The notes below the pieces were generated by a model, which was not told the origin of the DNA, made no database searches, and saw only the letters and a list, made by a program, of their open reading frames with translations. Positions 33,061 to 45,437 of a DNA stretch of 64,000 bases are shown one piece after another. Where the stretch lies: the NCBI GenBank assembly GCA_964006375.1, contig OZ023270.1:57042536-57106535 (forward strand). Direction: 5' to 3'. This DNA comes from Tillus elongatus. Taxonomy: Eukaryota; Arthropoda; Insecta; Coleoptera; Cleridae. Made by a program: the position numbers and the translations under genes. Each line of letters starts with the position of its first letter. Position 1 is the stretch's first letter.

Positions 33061-34858
33061 CAGGCCGGCGCATCGAAAACGAAACAGACCGATTTGCGCC
33101 CAGAGATTTTTTTTTATTTTAAGAAACGCTGAAATAGGTCAATTTTAATATTTAGGGGGACATGTTTTGACATAAAACTAAACTTTGTCACAACAACCCC
33201 TTAAGGGTGGTGATAACAACCCTTATGTTTTAAATAGGGAACATGGGTCGAGTGTTACATCATTTGAAAGCTCTTTATTTTCTGAATTCAGCACACTAAT
33301 TTTTTTGGAAGTTTTATCAACTCGTTTAAAAATTATTCACAGTTGGAGTTGCAAGAACGTATTTCATTCATTGTGATAAGAAATACACTAATTAGTCAAT
33401 TTTTCGTAAAAAAAAAACAACTAAAAAACAAAACCCAACATTCAAAAATGTTTATTCAGTTAAGTAAGTGTTCAAATTGTTGACCACCAGCTTCCATACA
33501 AAAGTACAAATTTTGTTCAAAACGACCTCTGACATTCTGGAGCATATGTGGAGTTATTAAACGGCATTCTTCAACAATGCGTCGTCGTAATTCTTTCAGA
33601 GACTCCGGTTCTGTTGCGAAAATTCTACTCTTTAAATTGCCCCACAGAAAGAAGTCTAAAGGAGTTAAATCCGGTGATCTAGGGGCCACTCAATAGCACT
33701 TCTACGCCCAATCAATTGCTCTGGAAACTCTCTGTTCAAAAACTCCCTAACAAGCTGTGAAAAATACGCTCCATCTTGTTGAAACACGAATTGATTTTCT
33801 TGAGCGCGATCATCAATTTCAACAATGTCAATTAGTAGAGGGTAAACGATATCTTCTAGTCACTCCAAATACGTTTCGCCACTTAAATTGCCATCAAGAA
33901 AAATTGGTCCGATTAAACGGTCTCCAAAAATGGCAGTCCAGACATTCAATTTCTGTGGAGTTTGAGTGTGGACTTCGTGAAAATTTCTTGGATTATTATC
34001 TGCCCAATAACGACAATTATGACGATTGACTGTAGAGTTTAATAAAAACGTACACTCCTCTGAAAAACAGATATTGAACAGAAAGTTCAGTTTCCCAGCT
34101 ATTCGTGCAGTCATAACTTCACAAAACTCCAGCCGCCGATCAAAATCATCTTCATTCAGTTGTTGTACAAGATGAATTTTATACGGGTAAAATGTATGAT
34201 GCTTCAATATTCGCTGAATAGTTCTTCTTTTGATGTTTGATACAGTGGTCAATTTTCTCGTGATCAAAGTTGGATCTGCAGCAATTTGTCCTAAAACTTC
34301 AATCTCAGTAGTCTCATTTCTAACCGGAAATTCACGTTCAGGATCTCTTTTGTTGTTGGCTACTGAACCACTTTGTCGAAACTTTGCAACTAACTCCAAA
34401 ATGTATTTTCTGTTAACATGTCTGTTCGGATGTCGTTCAGTAAACAAATTTGCTGTACGGTTGGCACCGTCATCGTTTTTGAAAAAAAGAGTAATTATTT
34501 CAACTCTTTCTTCTACAGAATATACCATTGTGAAATTAATTATTTTCGGTAGTACTATCAAGTATCAAAGTGATCCATAAACTGAAATAATAAACCGCAT
34601 TTCTCTCATTCCGATAAGAAATGTTCTGATAGTTAGTGTGCTGAATTCAGAAAAGAAAGAGCTTTCAAATGATGTAACACTCGACCCATGTTTCCTATTT
34701 AAAATATCACCACCCTTAAGGGGCTGATGTGACAAAGTTGAGTTTTATGTCAAAACATGTCCCCCTCAATATTAAAATTGACGTGTTTCAGCGTTTATTA
34801 ACAAAAATATATTCTCTGGACGCAAATCAGTCTGTTTCGTTTTCAATGCGCCACCCTA
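33061..34858 (-). mobile_element. Mariner-type transposon with about 230-bp inverted repeats, 1,798 bp
   Basis: The left end CAGGCCGGCGCATCGAAAAC and the right end, read inward (TAGGGTGGCGCATTGAAAAC), begin inverted repeats that extend about 230 bp (to about 33300 and from about 34635). TA lies outside both ends (33059-33060, 34859-34860). The arms diverge moderately, so the element is not new. It carries one decayed transposase gene on the minus strand. Its right end abuts the 3' end of LINE family A, so it probably inserted at a TA there. Confidence 0.85.
33456..34528 (-). pseudogene. Mariner-type transposase with DUF4817 N-terminus (broken)
   Basis: The likely start is the ATG at 34528 (MVYSVEERVEIITLFF), a DUF4817 helix-turn-helix domain, followed by a second HTH region (TRKLTTVSNIKRRTIQRIL). 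The catalytic segment reads ICFSEECTFLLNSTVNRHNCRYW, where the family usually has SDE: the first catalytic Asp is replaced by Glu. The second Asp is in FQQDGA and the third in SPDLTPLDFFLWG. A stop near 33857 and a one-base deletion near 33692 split the frame. The product is certainly inactive. Confidence 0.85.
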
Positions 34859-34860
34859 TA

Positions 34861-36460
34861 GGTCTTTGTCCTCTCAGTGCTACAAGTCCCAATAGGTCTT
34901 TTGCACATAACTTTTTTTTCCCATAATATTTGCCCAAAAAGTTCAGACTTTTTATGTTGCCTACTGTTTTTACTTATTTCCTGTGGTGTTAACGTCACCT
35001 CTCCAAGGCATCTGAGTGTTTTGCAGAACTAAGCTATGCACTTGTTCTGTTGTTTCTACTGCTTCAGTGCAGTATCTGCAGTTTTCACTAGGCGCCTTAC
35101 CCATCTTCATAAGATGATAACTTACTGGAGAGTGTCCTGGGATTATTCTCAAGTCGTTCCTGTTCAATTAAATATACAGTTCAGACTTCTCTGTTGATCT
35201 GGTGATGAACCAGTTTGCCTGCTTAAAGCCTGGGGTTTTCCTACAGTATGACATAATTGGGTTCCTCTCCCACATACCAAGCATTTCTTACCTGACTTTT
35301 TGTTAATCCACAATAGGGCACTGGACCATATAATGGCGTTGTTGCTGTCTTTTTTGCAAGACTATCTGCTTTTCATTTCCTTCAATGCCTTGATGCCCTG
35401 GTATCCACCTCAAAGTTACTTTGTTGTTCGTAACTAGTTGCTTCAATGATCTTTTGCAGCGCTAGGTCACTTTAGATTCTGTTTTGAAATATTTCAGAGC
35501 CTTTAGGTCTTCTTTGTATTCACTCCTGCACACAGACATTTATAGCAAGTATTTCTGCTTGAAAGATGGTGGAAGTTTTTCCCAAGGACTAGGCAAGTCT
35601 AAAGTTAGGTCTTCTTGTTCACAGTCCTGCTCCCTTCATTTGGTTAGGTCTGTCTGTACACCATACAGATGAGTTGTTTTGTCAGCATTTCACTGTCTCT
35701 GTTCCATGCCTGGAGATCACTTATGCCCATGTCAAATGTGACTATCAAGTTCAGTTTAGCTGTCATTTGATCTGTTGGTTTGACGAGTGACTCCAATGGA
35801 ATCCTTTCAAAGATCTTCAAGTGGCCAAACAAATCTTTTGGTTTAAACTCGTCTGCTTGAAATAGTCTTCAGGCACTCAGCAATGCTTCCCCCGTTACGC
35901 ATATCTGCAGTGGAGTACAATTAGACATTGCCTCTATTGCGGCCATTGGGCATGATGCCAAGGCTCCCGTTACTCCAAGACAAATCAGCCCCTGCAATTT
36001 CCTTTGAGTTGAGGCTTTTTCCATTTTTGGCCGCCGTCCTATAGATGCACATGTGACCACGGGTTTTATCCATAGTTTGGTATATCCAATATGCCATCCT
36101 GGGATTCAGCCCTCATGTCTTTCCTACGAGTCCACGACAAGTCCAGATTGCCACTGTGGCTTCCGAAAGAGTTTTTTCCAAGTTTCCAGTACTGTTTTTG
36201 GTCTGAGAAGATCCCTTAATATTTAACTTCATTGGAAAATTGTATCTGTCTTCCCATTATGACAATATCATTTGCATATACTTGGATTATAAATGCTGCT
36301 CCGCCCAATACAGTCATCAGTTTATCAACAACGAGAGACCAGAAGCAGAAGTGATAGCACTCCTCCTTGGGGACAACCTTTTGCAGTCGTCACTGTTGCA
36401 TTGATTTCATTTGTAGTAGCTGTGATAACCATATATTCTTCATTAAAAAAAGATACTGTT
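34861..36460 (-). pseudogene. LINE family A (R1/LOA-like), 5'-truncated and decayed
   Basis: On the minus strand RT motifs GCPQGGVLS and YANDIVIMG (altered YADD) lie near 36380 and 36270. Then come the thumb region (LICLGVTGALASCPMAAIEA near 35960), IPLESLVKPTDQM near 35785, and the C-terminal zinc region HLMKMGKAPSENCRYCTEAVETTEQV near 35080. The 3' end (CACTGAGAGGACAAAGACC) is at 34861. Many stops and frameshifts are present. It matches the plus-strand copy at 61885-63535. Confidence 0.75.
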
Positions 36461-37699
36461 ATAGGTGTTTTTTTAAAGAATGTTTAAAATTCTTCCTTTG
36501 TTAAGAGAACTTTGAAGATTACTTGAAATGGAATGAAATGCACTAGACAGATCATGTGAGGTCACGCAGTTCCTCCATATCTTTTACTGCGTTTCAGTAC
36601 TTCCTTATCTTGCATTTATCTTACTCTCAAAGCAAACATTTGATAAGACAAAATATTCTTGTCACCAATAAATATTATAACTTGGACTTGATGAAGAGAT
36701 TTAACAAATCATATATAATATATGGATTGTGTATGGAGCCTAAAGTCGGACTTTATAGAAGCAGGACATGAAGAAAATAGCAACTTTTGAAATGTGGACA
36801 TGGAGGAAAATAACAAAGACAAGGTAAACTAACATCAAGACAAATAAAAATTAGCTAGAAGAAGTGAGTGAAAAAATATTAATACTAAAAGACTTTGAAA
36901 GGAAGAAGCCAAAATCTGTTGGGGCATGTTGACACAAAAAGCTTTATGGCAATATTTCAAGAACATATACTTGGAAAAAGTAAGAGATAGGCCAAGAGAA
37001 AAACTTCTAGAAAACCAGGCCCAGTGGATCGTGTGCAAAATCTGCAATGAGAAAAGAACTGCCGAAGACATGGTTGCAATAACAATATGGACATAATCTT
37101 TCTATTATTTTATTTTATAGATATTCTGAGTCTACATAAATACAACAAACAATTTGTACTTTACTAAAAATATGAAGTCCTAATTAAGTGGTGTCATGAC
37201 AAAATAACTAAATTTGCAAGGGTACATGTTCAACACCAAAATAGTTTCCACTTTTCCCTATGATGCATGGATTCTAAAGTCAGTGTCTGAGCAGGTATCA
37301 ATTACAGGAAACTCTGGTATAGTTTTCATTTTATTATATTTAGAAGACGTTTCTGGATGATAGTTTTTACCAAAAGCAAAAAAAATAAAAATGATTTAAG
37401 CCGATTTTTAAAATTTGGCGATAAGAGTCTGCAATTTGTTTGGAGGATTATCGAGAACAATTCCCAGACAAATTTTCATATACGACGGTCATTTAAATAA
37501 GAATGCACAGTATTCATTAATTGTCCTTGTCCTTACTTGGTGAAGCTGTTCCATACTAAATATATGACATCATGATGAAAAGAGGTGTAACCGGTTAAAA
37601 GAAGAAAACAAACAATTGTGCAACCAGAGGTGTCGGCTCCATGTCTATATTTAGATTTAGAATGCATAGTATGTTTTTATTTAGGTGTTAATTATATTT
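36461..37699. other. Intron sequence, no gene recognised
   Basis: AT-rich DNA; short ORFs on both strands have no domain I know. Confidence 0.5.
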
Positions 37700-38480
37700 T
37701 AGTCAATATCTCTTCATAATGTAGTCCCCTTGCACTAGCATATTTGCTAGACAGTTTAGTACAACACTTTTATTCACTTCACAGGTAGCACTGGCAACTG
37801 CAGCAGAAATATTTTTCTAGAAAGGAAAAACGATGCCCATACATGGACTCTTTTAATTTTGGAACCAAGTCAAAAGTCTATGGGACTCATGCCTGGACTA
37901 TACGACACATAAAGTAACAATTCCCACTCAAAAAATCAGTCACCACCTTCCCGAATGTGTATGTGCATCTTCACGCAGAATATGTGACATACTCGAAAGC
38001 ACATTAAGTTTGTTTTTGTGCATTCGTCTACATAATTTTTGCAAGTCACAGTAGTACGTTGTTGTGGCACTTGTTACACCTTAAACTCTCTCGTGTCATA
38101 ATTTCTTGACAATCAGAAGTAAAAATCATAATATGCTTAACCCTTCCTTGCACTCGTCAATTTTTTTCGGTTGAAGTGAGGATGTACTTCTCCACTCATT
38201 TGACATGTTTCATCTATAGGAATTATTGATCTTCATAGTCAAACCCTTGATTCAATAGTGTTGCAATGTTCGTTCAAGTGTTTCTGTTCAGCAGTCAAAC
38301 AGTGAGGGACCCACCAAGCATTTTTTTCTGTAAATCATTTGTCACAATACAGAACACTGGTGTTGAAATCTCAGTAGCTTCTGATAATTCCCCGCAAGTT
38401 GTAAAACTAGCAGTGCAAATACTAAAAATATGAAGTCACAGATTTCGCTTGTTTGCTGCTGTTTTCCGTCTTCCCAGTAT
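37700..38480 (-). pseudogene. Old mariner-family transposase remnant (different family)
   Basis: On the minus strand the fragments WELLLYVSYSPGMSPIDFDLVPKLKESMYG (near 37850-37940) match the C-terminal block of mariner transposases (YSPDLxPxDFxLFPxLK). Upstream fragments include LVGPSLFDC-like and HERV-type pieces with many stops. The catalytic SPD is changed to SPG. It lacks the DUF4817 features of the other copies. Confidence 0.65.
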
Positions 38481-38682
38481 TGTGTCACGTCCCCCACAAA
38501 AGTGAGAGGCCAAGAGGAAATTATACTACAGTGTAATATCTGCTTGCCACAAACGTCAAGTAAAGGACTGAATTTCTGTAGAGTTTGTGTAATCTAAAGT
38601 TTCAATCTATATGATTATCAACCATCACAGCACTGGAGGCATTAGTAGAACACTTTTAACACTAATAAATTCAAAACAAAAA

Positions 38683-38873
38683 AAGCTAGAGAGGTGATAA
38701 CAAATGTGTTGATTCATGAAATGTTCAATTACAACTGACATAACTGATGCTGAAATTCCATCATCCACTTTAAGGTGGCGCCAGATTGTGCAATTTTATT
38801 GAAACATCCTTTCATACTTATCTGAAAAGGATGATACCTAAAAAATAAGACAAACGTTTCTCATTTCATGGCC
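38683..38873 (+). repeat. Dispersed repeat, copy 2 (first at 30363-30548)
   Basis: Matches 30363-30548 from AAAGCTAGAGAGGT to CTCATTTCATGGC with scattered changes and a small indel. Flanks differ. Confidence 0.7.
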
Positions 38874-39599
38874 ATGCACAGCCAACATAATTCTTGATAT
38901 CGTGTTATTCCTGATAAGAGAAAAGTTGAATGGAAAGTAGATATAAATCAGTTCTAAATTTTTCCCAATAAGAAAATTGCCATGCCAAATTAATTTACTG
39001 ACAATCTGTAAGGCTTAAGGCAGATCCACATCAATAAACATTTATGTTGTATATTGTATTTTAAAACTTGGTACAAATTTGAATATGGTCATGTATTTTC
39101 CCAAGAAAATATTTATACTGTGTTTCGTACAGCCGAATCTGCTTGTGAGTCGTTTCCGCTGAACAACACCTGTCGCAAATTCAGTATTAATAATTCATTT
39201 CATATAATAATATGAAATGGAGCAATGAGGATTCATTGTGACGTTGTGTCATTCAAAAGTAACACATTGAACAAAATGGCAAAACTGTGTAGTGTTGACA
39301 TTCAGAAGGTGAAGAAAAAAAAGTCTGGATGCAGCAAGTGTGTTCTGGAAGTGTTTTCATAAAAATGTTTTTAATAGCAAATATATCTCTCTATAATGCA
39401 AGCAGGCATCAATCTGGTTACCATATAGCCTATATCGTGGAAACAATGTACCATATTTTATCAAAATTACTTATTTTTTTGAAAATTTTCCGAAAATAAA
39501 CTTAAAATGTTTCAGCGAAAACAGGTTTCCTAGCCAAAAAACCTTGGATTAATAGTAAATTGAGTTATTGAAATTTGAAGGATTAAAAAAATTCACTAT

Positions 39600-40274
39600 C
39601 AAAACACACTTACTGCATCTCGATTTTTTTCTCTTACAAAAATGCTTCATATTTCGATAAAAAACGTAAAAATGCAATAATATAAGAATGTTCAAAAAAA
39701 CAATTGTAAGGATCACCAACGACTTATAGAACACCTGTGATTGTCAAAATATTTTTATAAGATGCAGCTTAAGACACCCTATAATTTTTTTCTCGTATAT
39801 TGTATAATAACAATTATATTGAGCTTTACGAAGCTGAAAGTAAACCCTGATATGGATTCTACGGGGCCTAGTTTGCGCTGATTTGAAGAAATCTTGTTAA
39901 AATTGAAAAGTCACGGTCTCCTCATTAACGAATTTTTTCTACGAAAATTAGGTAAAAATTATAGACTGTTAAACCATAAACTTAACTAAACCTACAGTTT
40001 TTTTTTTAAATCCACTTTTGTCTTTTAACTTACGGACCTAAATTCTGGTACGTGGGTCACTATTTATAATACAAATACGCGTACCAAATTTGGTTGCCCT
40101 TACTTTGTTATCTCCGGAGATATAAATTTTTTTCCGAAAGAAAACATAAAATTTTCTGGTAAAACCTGGTCTGATTTTCCTGGCTAACGAATTTATCCAA
40201 GCAACTTGCAAAAGGAAGGTACTCACCAAATTCGATCACAATCGGACTATTATTTTTTGAGTTATCGGTGCGAT

Positions 40275-40353
<79 letters not shown>

Positions 40354-40465
40354 CGAAACTGACACTGGATATGGGTTCTAGGATGCCTAGTTCGTGCTCA
40401 ATTGAAGGAATTTTTTCAAAATTAAAAAGTCGGGATCGCCTCATTAGTTAATTTTTTTAAAAGCA
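39600..40465 (+). repeat. Repeat family with embedded TA tract (copy 1)
   Basis: The part at 39840-39960 (GATATGGATTCTACGGGGCC ...) recurs after the TA tract at 40365-40465, a period of about 520 bp. The part at 40060-40250 (CGTACCAAATTTGGTTGCCC ... AAAGGAAGGTACTCACCAAA) recurs inverted at 46797-47050. The family therefore has a unit that includes a TA microsatellite. Confidence 0.65.
40279..40349. repeat. (TA)n microsatellite, about 71 bp
   Basis: Simple alternation of A and T within the repeat family above. The Ile-Tyr ORFs over it are artefacts. Confidence 0.95.
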
Positions 40466-41450
40466 AATTCACTAAAAGTCAAGCTATGGGTCTTTCAGAA
40501 GAGAGAAGGCCAAAGGCAAACAATTGGATAAGGTCCAACCAAATTGATAAGAACTTCAAAATCTTCTTTTCACACGCACAGGAAATTGTAAAATTGTGCC
40601 TTTGTTTCATCAGCAGCTAGCATCGTGGTATTTTCTCACCACCATTTTGTGCCCCACACAGAAAAAGTTGGATTGCCCAGTAATGCTGTTACTTATTACT
40701 GTAATTCACTCTCTTTGTTCGATGTAAATAATCTGATACAATTATAAACAATGCACATTCATTTTTAGGATAATAATAAGACATAATCAGTCACTAACGA
40801 TGGCTATTTACCTTGCTAAATATAACAAAACTATACTGCACTCAGAGTCCACTCCACATTGACATAATTGTACGACGCAAATCGCTTTGATGTTGACTAG
40901 AAAACCGACAGCATGGTGGATAGCGTGCGTTGTTTGTCATGAAATTATTTGTGTGTATTTGGGTTCGGTGCACAGTCTACATCGATAAAAATTTCATCAG
41001 ACACGAACCAATTTGTGCCAAAACGTGTAACACAAAAATTTATTGGTATGGATGCGGCTTTATGGAGGACATTTTAATTGAGTAGGTTCGATGGTTTCCA
41101 TATATAACAAAATGGTGAATTTTCATTTATTTTAACTGCCATGTTTAATAAAATGACGTTTTTAAACACAGTTTTGTTAACTAAAAATATAATTTGAGTA
41201 AAGAAATACCATGCCAATACCTTGTGTAAGTTATCAAGTATCATCGCTGGATAGCTATACTAGATATCTACTACTGACATGCATTTCGTACCAGTGGTCA
41301 GTACTTTCCAATCATAGTTATTTTCTGACAAAAATTAAATAAATAAACAAATAAATAAAAAACCTGTTCAATAATGACATGTGAGTCTTAATGGAAAAAT
41401 ATGTGAGTGGCTAATGAAATAAGCAGCAAATGTGGAAAAACAATGCTTAC
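40466..41450. other. Intron sequence upstream of the middle Sos exon, no gene seen
   Basis: AT-rich DNA; no coding frame or transposon end recognised. Confidence 0.5.
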
Positions 41451-41667
41451 CTGCTGTGGAGAGCTAATCTCTGGACTGTCCCTTCTCCTTCTTGGAGGCA
41501 GTGGAGGAGGCAAAGGAGGAGGAGTCGATGGCAATCTTGGGCTGGCTGGTTCAAACACAGGTAACTGAGGACCTGACAGGGCAGGACTGTGGGGACCTGG
41601 GCTGCCAGGAGCTCCAGCTGCCACTGCTTGGGCAGCCTGGTGGTTATGTGGATTGTACCTTTGTGGA
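41451..41667 (-). CDS. Sos: Sos, middle exon of the proline-rich tail
   Basis: This exon encodes the first strong SH3-binding cluster of the Sos tail. It starts after TTACACAG (41668-41675), its first T completing a Val codon split with the previous exon, and ends CAGCAG before GTAAGC at 41450 in phase 0: 217 bp, one base plus 72 codons. Beginning PQRYNPHNHQAAQAVAAG, it passes through an Ala/Gly/Pro region and reaches PPPLPPPLPPRRRRDSPEISSPQQ. This aligns with [21 protein letters not shown] of SOS1, the best-known Grb2-binding site. Other phases through this exon meet stops, which fixes the splice assignment. Confidence 0.93.
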
Positions 41668-42691
41668 CTGTGTAAGTTAAACAAAGATTAAGTTGATTCA
41701 TTCATTGATCATAATTGTATTTGCATAATGTTATTCAAAATAATGAGTTTTAACCCCTTGAACCCGGTGATGCACACTAGCATCATATTCGGAAATCTCA
41801 GTTCACGCTCATATAGGGTGAGGTAGTATGTGCATCATTTGAGATCGAACTTGTATAGACATAATATGGCAGTATTAAACTCCTGGATTGCCATGAGTTC
41901 TTCAATTTCATAGTCCTGGATATACGATTATTTGAATTTTTGTAGTTGTCATTAGTTCATAAAAGTCATTTTTGTAAATCACCCTTGAAATCACAGTTAG
42001 CAAGCGACTTGGTGCCTTTATATTAGAAAATATGCTGGTAACAATGCCTCATTCATATTCTATTTTAATAATTATCGACGGATATACAGAAGGGTTTTAA
42101 AGGTTGCAAAACAACAATATTATAGACAAAGGATACCGCGGCCTTCAAACAGACAGAGAGAGTCACGATCGATTGTTAATGATCTTTAGGGAGGACATGG
42201 TTCTCATCGGGTGACTCCTGAACTGGATCCTAATCATCTCAGTGCTTATTATTGTTCCACTGCTTCTGGGCTGATACAGTGGAGGGTCCCTTGGACGGAT
42301 CCACTGGGCTTCATGGATGATGTTTTTATCCCTGACACCTTTTTTACACCGGTCGATTCTGCTGAGATTCATGGAGTGCTCCATGACTTTAAGAACAAGG
42401 ATTCTATCGGGTGGGATGGTATCTCTGTCAAACTGCTTCTTCACCTTCCTAACTGGGTTCTTGAAATCCTGGCAGATGCAATTAATAGTTCGATTGTAAC
42501 GGGATCTTTTCCTTCGTCTCTGAAAATGGCTAGAGTAATTCTTGCATATAAAGGAGGTGAAACAGATTCTCCAAATAGTTTTCGTGCTCTGTCTCTACTT
42601 CCTACCATCTCTAAAATAGTTGAGAAATTATTAAAAATAGAATGCAGGTATTTCTTTGTAAACACAAGATCCTAACATCTTCCCAGTTTGG

Positions 42692-42699
42692 ATTTCAAC
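42692..42699. repeat. hAT target duplication ATTTCAAC, left
   Basis: ATTTCAAC precedes the element end TAGAGGTGTGCGAA and recurs at 43942-43949. Eight-base duplications define hAT insertions. Confidence 0.92.
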
Positions 42700-43941
42700 T
42701 AGAGGTGTGCGAACCCATGTTTTGTTCGAACCGAACTATGAACGAACCCAAGCAAATATGTTGCCTCGAACTTCGAACCTCTGAAATAGTATGTCTAAGG
42801 TTCACAGTCGAACTTCGAACTACTTAGAAATTCAAAATCGAACATCGAACTACCCAACATTTTCAGTGTTCATATATCATTTCCTTAAATACAAAATTTA
42901 GAAATATTGTAACATACAATATTTGATATGTAAAAGATTTCCACTCTCTTTACAAAAAGGAAGGGTTTGACAAATTTGCAGGTTGATTGGGTGAAAATGC
43001 CTTCCGGTGCTGATCGTTGTAGAGATGGGTCAACGTTAAATCAAAAACACAAAAACAAAAAATATTTTAAACTTTTTTTAGATTTCTAGATCTATAGATA
43101 AACTCAATTGTAAATATGTTGTTTGGTATTGGCTAGGCAGTTTTAGCAAACAGATTGAGAGGGTTCAAAGTGAGCATGATAGGTATAAAATAAACCATTT
43201 ACAAGTTTGAACTGTCTCCTGAATATTTAACTGTTTTGGCTCACTGTGAAATAAAGCATGTTGAAACCAGTGTTTTCCAAAGACAATCTGCAATTATCCT
43301 CAAATTCTGAAAATTTACGTTACCGATCGCCTTCGAAAACCGCCATCATAATCTTGTTACTGAAATATGTGTTGGGAGGCTAGGATATACAAGAAAAATA
43401 ATTCTGTGATTGCTAAAGGGCTCCGTCGTGTCTCAATGTGTCCATTCTACTGTCAAAAATATGCATTAGTGAAATCTCCTGAAATTACACTATCGACTCA
43501 ATGACACCGATAACGAGTTTAAAGCGCCGCTACCGAGTTAAAGTTACTGAAATATGTGTTGGGAGGCTAGGATATACAAGAAAAATAATTCTGTGATTGC
43601 TAAAGGGCTCCGTCGTGTCTCAATGTGTCCATTCTACTGTCAAAAATATGCATTAGTGAAATCTCCTGAAATTACACTATCGACTCAATGACACCGATAA
43701 CGAGTTTAAAGCGCCGCTACCGAGTTAAAGGGGCCGCAACTTCGCTACCTTTGGCAACATTCAATGCCTGTAAAGTGAAATTTCGAAGTATTTTTGAGCA
43801 ACGAACTTCGAACTATTTTGAAGAATTACATATTTCGAACTTCGAACTACTTCAACATCGCTTGTGCGAACATATTTTCGAACCGAAGGTTCGGTTCGAG
43901 TTCGGGTTCGGTTCGGAATTTCGAAGCTTCGCACACCTCTA
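42700..43941. mobile_element. Non-autonomous hAT element, 1,242 bp
   Basis: The ends are TAGAGGTGTGCGAA and TTCGCACACCTCTA, 14-bp perfect inverted repeats, bounded by the 8-bp duplication ATTTCAAC. Subterminal sequence is rich in short TTCGAAC/GTTCGAA motifs on both sides, a pattern typical of hAT elements. No transposase ORF is present. It interrupts the RT frame of the LINE cleanly. An older relative lies at 16490-16725. Confidence 0.9.
43356..43729. repeat. Perfect 187-bp tandem duplication inside the hAT element
   Basis: 43356-43542 is repeated at 43543-43729 with no difference that I can see. The copy at 16490 is not duplicated here. Confidence 0.92.
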
Positions 43942-45370
43942 ATTTCAACCTAAAAAAGGTACAAATGATGCAATATTTTCTTTTCTTGAAAATCTCTACC
44001 TTTCACTGAATAACAATCAGGTAGCTGCGGCAGTGTTCTGTGATCTCACTAAAGCATTTGATTGTGTTGACCATGGGATACTGTTACGCAAACTTCCTAC
44101 TTATGGCTTTAGGGGGACTTTGCTTGAATGGTTGAGGTCCTATTTATCTGAGCGTCAGCAGAGTGTTCAACTTGGTCATATTAGCTCTGGGTACCAACAT
44201 ATTCACCATGGTGTTCTGCAGGGTCTGTTCTTGGCCCACTGCTGTTTTTACTCTATATTAATGACCTGTCTATGTTGAAAATTAAGGGTCATATGACTAT
44301 CTATGCTGATGATATAACCATCTTGTGGAGTAGTGATAGTGTTGGAGCACTGGAGCGCACTGTGGCAGAGGATATGAAGATGATAGAAAACTGGTTCATT
44401 TCAAATCTGTTAACTTTGAATGTCTCTAAGACTAATATCATGCATTTTAAATGTAGTCTGCCTGCTGTGACTCTAGCAGCTGAGGAACTCGGGAAGGAGA
44501 GCTGTGTTAGGTTTTTGGGACTATACATTGATCAATCGTTAAAATTTGAAACACATATAAATCATCTATGTAAGAAGCTTTCATCAGGTTGTCAGGCACT
44601 AAGAGTTGTTTCAAAAAGCTTGGACAAGAGTACATCTAGAAGTGTTTACTTCTCACTTGTGGAGTCCCATCTAAGACATGGCATTTGTTACTGGGGCTCT
44701 TGTGCAGGTTATCTTTTCAATTCTGTATTTATTCTGCAGAAAAGAGCCCTCAGATATTTGTGGGGGGTTAGTCTCTGTGACTCTGGTAGACCTTTATTTG
44801 TTTCTGAGCAGATATTGACCCTACCGTCTATGTTTGTTTTGGAGACTGCATGCCTTATGCATGAAAAATATAAAGATGAAATCAGGTCAGTGTCTTCTTG
44901 TGATACAAGACAAAAGAACTGCATTCCTCTTCCTATACCGTCCACATCATTATTAAAGAGGTCATTAATATATAATAGTAAGAAGATATTTAACCAGATA
45001 CCACTAAACTTGAGGAGGATTGGTGACATTGAAATTTTTAGGAAAGAGCTTAGGGAATTTTTAATTGCAAAATGTTATTATTCAATAGATGAATTTTGTA
45101 ATGATGCACTACTGTGACAGATTCGATTGGTGTTGTTTGGGAGTTTTCATTTGGACTGCTTTTTATATATTGTGTGTTTTTATTATATTGTTAGTTAGCT
45201 GTGTATTTATGTTTATATTGTTATTTATATATAGTTATACTAGTTACTTATGCACTTATATTACTATTTGTTGTGAACTTATATTTTTGTGTTTTTATAT
45301 TTTGACACCTTTTACTTTTATATGTTAACACTTTGCTTGTCAATAAGATTTTTATCTTTGGACAATAAAG

Positions 45371-45381
45371 CATCTATCTAC

Positions 45382-45430
<49 letters not shown>

Positions 45431-45437
45431 CATCCAT
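45371..45437 (+). repeat. (TATC)n 3' tail of the LINE
   Basis: Tetranucleotide repeats follow the AATAAAG of the LINE 3' UTR directly. CR1-like LINEs end in short tandem repeats used in priming, so this is a tail and not an independent microsatellite. Confidence 0.8.

Noticed and set aside
36835..37071. Minus-strand 78-codon ORF
   Set aside because: No motif, no splice context and no repeat relationship recognised.
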